A DNA stretch of 64,000 bases from Paraniabella ginsengisoli (GTDB lineage: Bacteria > Bacteroidota > Bacteroidia > Chitinophagales > Chitinophagaceae). This document shows positions 27,859 to 37,717 of this stretch, piece by piece. Position 1 is the first letter of the stretch. Every line of letters begins with the position of its first letter. The translations under genes were made by a program, and so were the position numbers. The notes under the pieces are model-generated. The model was not told the origin of the DNA, ran no database searches, and worked only from the letters and a program-made list of their open reading frames with translations. Location of the stretch: the NCBI RefSeq assembly GCF_022513635.1, contig NZ_JAKWBL010000001.1, forward strand, positions 682,001-746,000, written 5' to 3'.

Positions 27859-28148
27859 CTATTTTTTTATCACTTTAGGAACTAAGAAAAACTGCCCGTC
27901 AGTTTCCGGGGCATTTTTTAGCGCATCTTCTCTGCTCGCAGAACCTTTTATTTCATCTTCACGAAGCACATTAATTTCATCGCTCATGTGCATCAGCGGT
28001 TCTACCTCCCCTAAATCCAATTCGTTTAATTTCTCTACAAATCCGATCATATTTTGGAGATCTTTAGAAATGTCTTTTTTTCCTGTTCGGTAAATGTTAG
28101 TTTCGACAGATGTGCCAGCTTGTCTACTAATGCGTCATTAACTTCCAT
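27859..28148 (-). CDS. gatC: Aspartyl/glutamyl-tRNA amidotransferase subunit C
   Basis: Small subunit of GatCAB, which amidates Glu-tRNA(Gln) or Asp-tRNA(Asn). The protein reads MEVNDALVDKLAHLSKLTF then a break at an A7 run near 28080; one more A gives EQEKKDISKDLQNMIGFVEKLNELD, continuing to EPLMHMSDEINVLREDE and ending FFLVPKVIKK. About 96 residues, normal. Its ATG lies four bases after a TAAATTTG promoter box. Confidence 0.92.
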
Positions 28149-28152
28149 GTAT

Positions 28153-28160
28153 CAAATTTA
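28153..28160 (-). promoter_or_regulatory. gatC -7 promoter box (TAAATTTG)
   Basis: On the minus strand TAAATTTG is followed by GATAC... with only four bases before ATG 28148. The -33 element is weak. Confidence 0.5.
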
Positions 28161-28224
28161 GTTGAAATGTGTGAATAGGCTTTAACGGTTTCGGATTACT
28201 GTTTTTTCACTTCGTCTCCACAAT

Positions 28225-28578
28225 TTAAGTTCGCAAAAATAATTCGGAAGGTAAATTGAAGAAATCCCGAAGTCGCTGAGCCATTTTGAGTGTCAATTCT
28301 CTTCTTCCAGACAGGATTGAAGATACATGCCCCTTGCTGCCTATCACCTCCTCCATATCTTTATTTCTAAGTCCTCTTTCCTGCATTTTTTCTTTAATTA
28401 CTTCCAGTATATCAATCTGCGGCATTTTTATTGTTCTGTCTTCGTAATCTTTTATCAATACAAGCAACAATCCTAACTCATCATCTTCGGGTGAACCAGG
28501 TTGCGCATGAAAAATTTCCATTGCACGTTTTATTGCTTGGCGATGTTCTTTTTCTGTTTTTATAACTTTCCAGGTCAT
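28225..28578 (-). CDS. higA: HigA-type antitoxin
   Basis: HTH antitoxin. N-terminal part MTWKVIKTEKEHRQAIKRAMEIF with PEDDELGLLLVLIKDYE, typical of the HigA subgroup paired with HigB_toxin proteins. The C-terminal XRE-like helix-turn-helix is GLRNKDMEEVIGSKGHVSSILSGRREL. 117 residues, intact. It lies 10 bp downstream of the toxin gene, the usual toxin-first order. It should bind the palindrome at 28914-28942. Confidence 0.88.
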   Translation of the reverse strand: MTWKVIKTEKEHRQAIKRAMEIFHAQPGSPEDDELGLLLVLIKDYEDRTIKMPQIDILEVIKEKMQERGLRNKDMEEVIGSKGHVSSILSGRRELTLKMAQRLRDFFNLPSELFLRT

Positions 28579-28588
28579 TGTATAAAAT

Positions 28589-28900
28589 TTATAAGTCTAA
28601 ATTGTAAGGCACGGTTGCAACATCTATTTTATCATATTCTTCATGTGTTCCGAACCAAATAGTATAACACGCTTTTCTAACGAAGTTCATCAAAACAACC
28701 AGTCGGTATTCATTTCCTTTTATATTAAATACCACCCGCTGGTTATTGACAATACTCGCACTTCTGAACATTTCTTTTAACTGATTAAAGTTATCAAAAT
28801 CGAGTTTTAGCATTTCTGTATACCAAGTAAGAAATTGATTTTTTGCTTTAGGGTAGCGCTTCGAATAGTAGATAATGGTCTTTCTGTTAATGATGTTCAC
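28589..28900 (-). CDS. higB: HigB-type toxin (mRNA interferase)
   Basis: Small RelE-fold toxin of the HigB_toxin family, expected to cut mRNA. Family features are NIINRKTIIYYSKRYP at the N-terminus, SIVNNQRVVFNIKGNEYRLVVLMNF and the C-terminal IWFGTHEEYDKID. GTG 28900 is chosen because homologues start at this residue and the -7 box TACTTTTG ends only four bases before it; the ATG at 28927 would lie upstream of transcription. 103 residues, intact, paired with higA. Confidence 0.88.
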   Translation of the reverse strand: MNIINRKTIIYYSKRYPKAKNQFLTWYTEMLKLDFDNFNQLKEMFRSASIVNNQRVVFNIKGNEYRLVVLMNFVRKACYTIWFGTHEEYDKIDVATVPYNLDL

Positions 28901-28904
28901 TACG

Positions 28905-28942
28905 CAAAAGTATAAAATAGTTTTCATTTTGAAAACTATTTT
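28905..28942 (-). promoter_or_regulatory. higBA promoter and operator palindrome
   Basis: Minus-strand -7 box TACTTTTG at 28912-28905. Directly upstream, AAAATAGTTTTC (28914-28925) and GAAAACTATTTT (28931-28942) are perfect 12-base arms around five bases, covering the -33 to -10 interval. Fits autorepression by HigA. Confidence 0.7.
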
Positions 28943-28969
28943 AATGAACGGAATTTTTTCTGGTAATTA

Positions 28970-29910
28970 TTACAACACTTTCAAACTTTCCACTTTATCG
29001 TTGTCTATTTTTTTAACTAAAGCTTCGAGTGTTTCAAATTTTTCTTCCGCCGCAAAAAATGTTTTACATAAACCCGAAGCGTCCTTCCATAAATATCATT
29101 TTGAAAGTTAAATAAATTCACTTCAATGACACGCTTTGTGCCGTCAACCGTTGGCCTGAAACCAATGCTCATCATGCCTTTTAGCAACGCGCCATATTTT
29201 CCTTCTTCGTTTTTTACAGATGCATAAACTGCGTAAATCCCATCTGCCGGAAGTATTTTTTCTTCTGTATTAATTTTTAAATTGGCAGTTGGATATCCTA
29301 ATTCGCGGCCTAATTTATCGCCATGAACTACTTCTCCTTCAAAAAAGAAATGATAACCTAAAAGATGATTGGTTGTAGTTGTGTCTCCATTTAAAATAGC
29401 TTCCCTGATTTTGGTAGAACTAATACCCACATGATCTAAAATATGCTTGGGAATCTCTTTTAAATTATAATTATATTTTTCCTGATAAATCTCCAGGAGT
29501 TTATAATTTCCTTTGCGATTTTTACCAAAATGATGATCGTAACCTATAATTATAGTGTGCGGATGAAATTTGTCGATCAAAAAATCTTTGAGATAATCTT
29601 CGGGTTCCTGATTGGCAAAAACATCAGTGAAAGGCGTTACTATTAAATGATTTACGCCTAATTGTTCTAATAATTCCGTTTTCTCGCTTAATGTATTGAT
29701 AAGACGGATGCCCAAAATGGAAGAGGATACCACTTTTCTTGGGTGAGGGTGAAATGTGATGATGACAGATTCTCCACCTGCTTCAAGGGCTGTTTTTGTG
29801 AGCTGGTCTATTATTTTCTTGTGTCCTTCGTGCACACCATCAAAAGTGCCTATCGTAATTACGGCATTTTTGAAGACCGGCAAATTGTTGATATCGTAAT
29901 GAATTTGCAT
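28970..29910 (-). CDS. ribF: Bifunctional riboflavin kinase / FAD synthetase
   Basis: Makes FMN and FAD. The N-terminal nucleotidyltransferase has ITIGTFDGVHEGHKKII, FHPHPRKV, and GYDHHFGKNRKG with SSTKIREAI; the C-terminal kinase has GDKLGRELGYPTANL and ADGIYAVYA, ending in VIEVNLFNF. ATG 29910 gives MQIHYDINNLPVFKNAVITIG; the longer upstream frame is spacer. The frame breaks near 29049 (GCGGCGGAAG); one more G gives FLRAEEKFETLEALVKKIDNDKVES to a stop at 28970. About 313 residues. Confidence 0.94.
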
Positions 29911-29916
29911 AAAATG

Positions 29917-29924
29917 CAAAAGTA
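29917..29924 (-). promoter_or_regulatory. ribF -7 promoter box (TACTTTTG)
   Basis: Ends six bases before ATG 29910 on the minus strand; no convincing TTTG upstream. Confidence 0.45.
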
Positions 29925-30098
29925 GGTGAGAACATCGTAATTCATAATTTGTACAGCACACACTTCTTCCGATTGTTTTATCTTCGCGGCGAATTTGATG
30001 GCAATCGTTTATATAGGCTGAGATATGATCGGGACGATAAACCGAGCGTGGCAAATTCGATGATAGCAGCAGGAAGCTGGTTCAATAAAAAATATACA

Positions 30099-31267
30099 AT
30101 GTCGTTATACTCGAAAAGAGGCGTTTCTGCCAAAAAGAAGAAGTTCACGAAGCAGTTAAAAATCTTGATAAAGGTTTGTATGAGAATGCGTTTTGTAAAA
30201 TTTATCCGGATGTTTTGGTAGGTGATGCGGATTGGGTGAATGTGATGCATGCGGATGGTGCTGGAACGAAAAGCATTCTGGCTTATTTATATTGGAAGGA
30301 AACAGGAGATGCGAGCGTGTGGCGAGGTATTGCACAGGATGCGATTGTAATGAATCTGGATGATTTATTGTGCGTGGGAATTTACGACAAGGTGGCTTTT
30401 TCATCTACTATTGATAGAAATAAAACATTGATTCCTGCTGAAGTTTTGAGTGAAGTAATTAATGGGAGCCAGCAGTTTTTTGATACGATGAAAGAGTATG
30501 GCGTAAATATTACTTTTATGGGTGGTGAAACGGCTGACGTTGGCGATGTGGTAAGAACGATTGCTGTAAACGGAACAATGGTAGCAAGATGGCCGAAGGA
30601 AAAAGTAGTTACCAACGAAAAAATAAAACCGGGAAATGTGATTGTGGGCCTGGCTTCTTTTGGCAAAGCTAATTACGAAACCGAATACAATAGCGGCCTT
30701 GCGAGCAATGGACTTACCAGCGCGCGTCATGATGTGTTGAATAAATACTATGCTGAACAATTTCCGGAAACCTTTGAGCCTAAACTTAGCGATGATGTAG
30801 TGTATATTGGCAAACACCGTATGACGGATACAATAACTGTGGATGGTGAAGAAACTACGGTTGGTAAGCTTGTGTTGAGTCCGACGCGAACTTTTGCACC
30901 CATAATGAAAGCCTTGCTGGAAGAGCATTTTGATGCTATTAACGGTTTGATACATTGCAGCGGCGGCGGCCAGACGAAATGCATGAAATATGTACCAAAA
31001 GATGTTAAGATTGTAAAGGATAACCTATTTACACCTCCCGTTATTTTTGATATTATTAAAGATGCGAGTGGAGCTGATGAAAAAGAAATGTACCAGGTAT
31101 TTAATATGGGTACAAGGCTTGAGATTTATACAAATGAAGCGGATGCCCAAATCATTATAGATGTGGCAAAGGGGTTTGGAGTACAGGCGCAGGTAATTGG
31201 AAGGGTGGAAGCTGCCGACAGACAATCTTTAGAGATGATTACTGCCGCGGGATCGTTTATATTTTAG
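30099..31267 (+). CDS. purM: Phosphoribosylformylglycinamidine cyclo-ligase
   Basis: Closes the imidazole ring in purine synthesis. ATG 30099 gives MSLYSKRGVSAKKEEVHEAVKNLDKGLYEN after restoring one base near 30137 (AAAAAGAAGAAG). Then MHADGAGTKSILAYLYWKETGD, DDLLCVGIYDKVAF, TFMGGETADVGDVVRTIAVNG and IHCSGGGQTKCMKYVP. About 390 residues, the long Bacteroidota form. The UTR upstream of the ATG (29990-30098) has a GAATTTG/CAAATTC pairing but no recognised riboswitch. Confidence 0.93.
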
Positions 31268-31341
31268 GAAAACGTTTGCCGGATTATCATAAAGGTTTGA
31301 CATATTTTTACTAAGTTGAGCTCAAAATATTTCTGTACCGC

Positions 31342-33601
31342 ATGGATACTGCTGCCCTCGCCAGTATTAACAAGGATATTGTTATTGCAACCTTTAAGAG
31401 TTTTGCCTTTCGCATTTTTGAAGTTTCCAAAAATGAGATCATAACCAACGTATGGGCTAAAGATGAAGTTGATGAACGCCAGGGTAGAGAAAAATATCTT
31501 GGTTTGAATGCGTCGGATATCAATAACGACAATGTTATAAGAGAGTGTGTTGAGGCGATCAGAAAGGTTTTTTCGGATTCTGAACCGATGTTCTTCGAGT
31601 ATAATGTTCAGGTAGAAGGACATTCTATGAAATTTCCTATCAAAGTATTGCGTGCTATTTACAATAATGATTTTGTACTTGTTATAGTTGAGAAAATTTT
31701 AACTAAAGAAATAATTGAAGATAAATGGCATTTAGCGTTGAATGCTGTTGGCGATGGTATATGGGATGTTAATCTTGAAACCAACAGAATTTTCTTTTCT
31801 CCCAAATGGTGGGAGATTTTTGGTTATTCGGAAGATGAAATTCAAACTACTGAACAGTGGCGCGCTAAAATTCATCCTGGTGATTTGGAAATAGCCACGA
31901 AAATGATGGCGGATCATTTGGAAGGCAGAACTCCTGTCTACACTGCAGAATTGAGATACCTGTGTAAGGACGGGAGTTATAGATGGATTCTGAGTAGAGG
32001 CCTGGTCACCAATTATAGCCAAGACAACAAACCGTTAAGGTTTATTGGTACTCACAATGATATTCATGAGCGAAAGCTGCATGACATGGCTAACATAGAA
32101 GATAAAAAACGTTATAAAATATTATTTGATTACAGTGTGGCATTGATATGTACACATGATCTGGATGGAAACGTTCTTAATGTTAACCCATACGCTACAG
32201 AGTTGCTAAAATTCAATTATGACGAATTGGTAAGCAAGAACATTGCTGATCTTGTACCTGAGAAATTCCGGAAAGATGTAATTAATGAATATTTGCCAGC
32301 AATCATAAACAATTCAAGAGCGGAAGGCATTTTGCGTATGCTGGCAAAAGACGGAACTATTAAGCACCTGTTATACAAAAACTACTTATTTAGTAATCCT
32401 GAAGGTGAAAAGTATATAATCGCATTTGCACAGGACATTACGGAAAGGTTAAGAGCGGAAAGCGGATTGCGTACAAGCGAAAAATTGTTTTCAACCTATT
32501 TTAACTTATCTGGTATTGGAATGGCTATTGTCAATCCATCCGGAAAATGGGAAAGAGTAAACGATGCTTTATGCCGGATGATAGGTTACACTCCAAGTGA
32601 ATTAACCCAAATGAACTTTGGAAGTATTACACATCCTGAGGATGCCGCGCGTGACATTGAAGCAAAGGAAAGAATGCTACGCGGAGAGATTGATATTTAT
32701 GAAGTGGAAAAGCGATACATAACCAAGGAAAAGAAAACAATATGGATATCACTTACGGCCTCATTGGTTAAGGATTCTGAAGGCAAGCCAAAGTTCTTCC
32801 TGTCGCAATTTGCAGATATTTCTACACGGAAGGCGCTTACCAATGAACTGCATACGAAAAACCAGGAACTTAACCAGGCACGCGATGAATTGTTGAACAA
32901 AGTAAAAGAACTTGAAGAGTTGAGCCATGCAATCGGCCATAATCTGCGTGGTCCTGCAAAAAATATTAATTTGCTGACAAAGGTGCTGAATGTTAAGTGT
33001 GGCAAGGCATCAGATAACGAAGATGCCAACACATTGGCGCGTTCGTTTAGTATGGATGAACTTGCTTCGATGATTGACACAGTGGGGAACTCTATGACCA
33101 ATAGCCTTGAAACCTTGTTAAATATTGCAGAAATAAGATTGAATAAGGAGATCCCGTTTGATGAATGCAATTTTGACCAGGTTATCAATTCCGTACTTGA
33201 CCAGTTAGCAGGCGATGTTCTCAGAAAAAAATAAAAATAAAACGTAGCCTGAGTATAAAAGATATTCATTATCCTAAACCATACCTGGAGAGCATTATAT
33301 ATAATTTGATCAGCAACGCCATAAAGTATAGCAATCCCCTTGTGACATCAAAAATCTGGATTGATACGCGCTTAAACCGGGATAGCCAGATTGTTTTATC
33401 TGTAAAAGACAACGGGTTTGGCATAGATATGGAAAAGTATGGAAAAAGAATATTTAAGCTTAGCCAGGTTTTTCATCAGAATACTGATAGCAAAGGCGTA
33501 GGATTGTATCTTACCAAAACACAAATCGAATCATTGGGGGGAGAATAGAAGTTGAAAGTAAAGTTAACGAAGGTTCAGTTTTTACTGTTTTTTTTAGCTA
33601 A
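31342..33601 (+). CDS. Multi-PAS sensor histidine kinase
   Basis: Signal-transducing histidine kinase without obvious membrane segments. At least three PAS/PAC modules are visible: WHLALNAVGDGIWDVNLETN to THNDIHERK (about 130-250), YKILFDYSVALICTHDLDGN to AFAQDITER (about 255-370), and FSTYFNLSGIGMAIVNPSGK to QFADISTRK (about 385-495). A coiled coil leads to the phosphoacceptor ELSHAIGHNLRGPAKN. The ATPase part is LISNAIKYSNP, VKDNGFGIDMEKYG and KGVGLYLTKTQIES. Two breaks (an A7 run near 33226, a G6 run near 33536) are repaired by one base each. No response regulator is next to it; about 753 residues. Confidence 0.88.
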
Positions 33602-33655
33602 GCTGCAAATTCTTTAATCGAAAATTTTAGACTAGGCTTAAATACAGATTGTTTA

Positions 33656-36600
33656 TCATTTTTGTTGCTGCTGATATTCAGATGGAGTTATTTTAAACTG
33701 CTTCTGAAAATTTCTACCAAACTGCGTAAGCGAATGATATCCCACTCGTTCAGCTATTTCACTAAGTGCGATTACTTTTGTGTTCATTAATTCAACTGCT
33801 TTTTTAAGCCTCGAAATGTTGATCATTTCGTTTGGTGAAAGGTTTGATATTGATTTTACTTTTCGATATAAAGTAGGCCTGCTCATATTCATAGCCAATG
33901 CAAGATGTTCTACATCTAATTTATCGTTTGCAATGTTCTCAATAATACAATCATTGAGCTTCTCCAGAAATTCCTCATCCATTTTTGTGTGCGCCATGCT
34001 TTTGATGTGCGCAAGTGGTGAGTTAGCAAAATATTCCTTCACTTTATTTCGATTGGACAACAGGCTGGAAACCTGTGCAGCAAGGTGTTCGGAGAAAAAG
34101 GCTTTTCGATATAGGCATCTGCTCCATAATTCAGGCCTTGGATTTTTGAGTGAAGTGTATTTTTTGCCGTTAATAGAATTACTGGTATATGGCTAAGTTC
34201 AAAGTCTGATTTTATTTTTTCGCAAAGTTCAAAACCATCCATTTCTGGCATCATAATATCACTAATAATAAGCTGAACAACTTCATCCGCTAATATATTT
34301 AATGCCTCAATACCATCTGCTGCTGTAATTATGGAATAAAGCTCGCCCAGGTCGTCTTTTAAAAACTCAAGTATTTCTTCGTTATCATCAACGATTAATA
34401 TGGCAGGTTTATCAATATGAAGTTCCATGTTTAGTTTTCTTCTGTTGGCAATGTAAGCACAAAACTGTTTAAATTATCTTTTGTATAAACAAATAGGCTG
34501 CCGCCTTGTAATTCAGCCAGCGAACGTGCTAAAGGCAGGCCCATACCTGTTCCCGTTATTTTGTCTGTCTGCTTGGATCTGAAAAATGGCTGAAATATTT
34601 TTTCCTTCAGATCTTCAAGTATGATTGGCCATCGTTACTTATTACGATGCTTACAAATCCGTTTTCGGTTTTAAGAATGGAAAGAGCCACAAGCCTTTGG
34701 CAGTATTTAATAGCATTGTCCAATAAGTTGCTTATAATTTTAGTAGTTGCTTCTTCGTCTATTTTACAACGAAAGATTTTTTCTTCCGTTATTTCCATTT
34801 TTATTTTTTTACTTTCAGCTAAAGGATAAAAATTACCCCAAATAATTTTGATCAAAGAATTGATATCCTTTTCTTCGAGCGTTAATACAAACGACCCTGC
34901 TTCAACCCGTCTGAAATCAAGCAGCTGATTCGTTAAGTCCATTAGTCTTTCAGTATTTTTATTCATTACCAATAAATACTTCTCATTTTGTGGAGACAAC
35001 ACCAGGTTGCGCATCAGCTTTTCCATAGGCGCTTTTATAAGTGTTAACGGTGTTCTTATCTCATGTGCAATGTTTGTAAAGAAATCAATTTTGGAATTAA
35101 ACATTTCCTTTTCTTTTGATCTTTCAAAGAGTTCCATTGTTCGCTGCTGTTTGCCCAGTTGCCTTTCATGATAATACATAATGACGACATAAACGATAAA
35201 TATTGCTAGCATAAAATAAGCTAAATAGGCCCAGTGAGAACTCCACCAGGGGGTAGTATTTTTATGTGTAGTATTTTTTCGTTTGCAGCCCACTCTCCAT
35301 TGCTGTCTGTTGATCGTACGTAGAAAGTATAACTTCCTGGTGAGAGATTAGTGAAATAAACCCTCCTGTTTGTTTTAATATAATTCCATTCCTGATCAAC
35401 GCCCTGAAGCTTGTAGGCGTACTGTATAGTTTTAGGAGATGTATAGTTAAGTGCAGCGAAATCAAGGCTTATAGAGGATTGTGTGTAGCTAAGTGTAATA
35501 TCTTTTGTATTTAGTACGGAAGATCTTAATGGGCCTGTTGGATGTATTTCTACATCTTTATTATTGATCTGCAAATTGGTAATATATAAAGCCGGTATTG
35601 CTTTGATGCTGCTATTAATTTGTAAAGGGTTAAATCTTATTAAGCCTTTAGCGCTGCCGAAATACATTAACCCGTTTGAATCTTTGAATGCTGAAGAATA
35701 ATTGAATTGGTCGCTCAGCAAACCGGTGGATTGAGTGAAAGTATTAGTAGCGCCTGTTCTGATATCTAACCTTACCAACCCTTTTGAAGTAGTGATCCAT
35801 AAAAAATGTGTATCGTCTTCAATGGCGCTGTAGATCAGGTTACTTGGTAAACCGCTTGCGGTTGAATATAATTTTGCCTTTAAAGTTGAAGGGTTGATCT
35901 CATACAAACCATCTTCTGTGCATATGAGCAAAGATTGCTTAGTTGTGATATATAAATTAGTTATGCGGTTTTCGCTTAACTTTTCTCTTTGTTTATATTT
36001 TATTTTTAAATGTCCGAATTTTTTTAAACGAGGATTATAAAAATAAACTCCGCTTTTAAATGTACCTACCCAAACATTACCACTTGAATCTTCTGTAATT
36101 GCAGAAAAAAGTTATTAGGAGGTAAAAAGTTCAGCGGAATGAAATTGTCTTTTCCGTTGTTATAGATATATAAACCATTTGATGTTCCTACGAATATTAA
36201 GCCCGCCTTTGTTTTATACAAAGAGTGTATGAAGTTGCTTTTAAGATCGTTGGCCCCATCACCATAAGAATAATGTTTTATAATTTTTCTTGTTTTGATA
36301 TCCATAACGTCCAGGCCATGCTCAAACGTCCCGATCCAGAGTTTGTCGCCATCTACCAATAACCCGTGAATATTGGTATGTGCAAGATTGCTATGTCCAT
36401 CTTCAGGACTATAATTTGTAAAAGCAGCACTCCGAGGATCATAAACACTAAGCCCGGCATCTTCAGTTCCGATCCAGATTTTACCGTTATTATCCTGTGT
36501 TATTTCCCTTACTGCATTACCTTTTAGCGAGTTTTCATTAGGTGTATAAAAAAATTTTTCGAATTCTATTTTTTGGCGGGGATAATAATTTACGCCACCA

Positions 36601-37559
36601 AAATAGGTGCACGCCCAGATGCCACCATCCTTATCTTTTGTAAAAGCATATACAGCATTGTCAGATAGTGCATACGCATTAACAGGATTTTTCACTAGGT
36701 GTATGAAACCGTCTTTTGCTAAATCATATATGTAGATACCATTTTCTGTAGCTATCCAATATTCTCGTTTATCGCGTCTGATAACATCCCTGACATAAAT
36801 GTCAGTGTTGCCTTCGTTATAAAGTAGCAGGTCTTCATAGCTGTTCTTATTAAGGTAAAATATTTTAAGACCCTGATTTGAAGTACCTATAAAAAGAAAG
36901 CCCAAACCGGAATCGTAGATTTTCTCAACCCAGGCTGAAGAGGATTGTTTTGAATGACTGAATACAGAAAAAGCAGAAAATGTATTTTGTATTGAATTAT
37001 ATTTTACGATGTTTCCATCAATTGTACCTATCCATATCTGGCCATCATAAGTACGACTTACAGTAGTGCAAAAGTGCAGATAATCGATATCATTGTAAAT
37101 GATCAGTTTTTTTTGCAGGCCGTTATATTGATAGAGTTTGAATCCCGCAATAAACCAAAGGTTTCCGTTTTTATCTGATGTGATCCCGCTTATCTCGCTA
37201 CGCGGACAACCTGGTAGCAAACTGAATTTTTCAGATTTCGGATCATATGCAAACAATCCACGTTCAGTACCCACCCATAAAATTCCATTAGCATCTTCAT
37301 ACAAACGCCAGATTGAGTTGTTTCCAATACTTGAACTATCTGACTGATTATTCCTGTATATTTTAAACGTATAGCCGTCAAAGCGATTTAAGCCATCCTT
37401 TGTACCAAACCACATAAAACCTTTACTATCCTGCAATGTACATATAGATGTATTATTCGATAACCCATCCTCAACCTGGTAATGCCGAAAATGGTATTGC
37501 TGTGCATTTACTATGCAAGCACTAATAAGCAGTGATATGGTCAATAAAAATCTTTGCAA
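33656..37559 (-). CDS. Hybrid two-component system regulator (propeller, kinase, receiver, AraC)
   Basis: Single-protein two-component system controlling the adjacent PUL. Order: signal peptide, two seven-bladed propellers with repeats such as SKGFMWFGTKDGLNRFD and GKIWIGTEDAGLSVYD, a Y_Y_Y domain (YAYKLQGVDQEWNYI, SPGSYTFYVRSTDSNG), a membrane helix (AYFMLAIFIVYVVIMYY), HisKA FFTNIAHEIRTPLT, HATPase NLLDNAIKYCQ, receiver with Asp in SDIMMPEMDG, and an AraC-type HTH (LAMNMSRPTLYRKVKSISNLSP). Five breaks, each one missing base, lie near 36110, 35245, 34615, 34445 and 34075. About 1300 residues. Divergent from susC, so it probably senses the glycan's breakdown products. Confidence 0.9.
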
Positions 37560-37717
37560 GTAGATACTCTAAAGTGATTAAAATAATAATGTTAGAAATG
37601 CGAATATAAAAATTGAGACAATTTGTAGAAAGAATGAGACAAAATATTGTTAACAAAATGTTGGCTAATGATAATTTAGCTATGTACTTCTTTTTACATT
37701 AAATAAACGATTGTAAT

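Noticed and set aside
27859..28050. Truncated GatC starting at ATG 28050
   Set aside because: Restoring one A near 28080 recovers the normal N-terminus from ATG 28148 with a promoter box directly upstream.
29911..30054. Longer N-terminus for RibF from 30054
   Set aside because: It runs through the divergent spacer toward purM, and a -7 promoter box lies inside it, just before ATG 29910.
29990..30098. Riboswitch upstream of purM
   Set aside because: Only a seven-base GAATTTG/CAAATTC pairing is visible; no conserved aptamer pattern for purine, ZTP or other ligands could be recognised.
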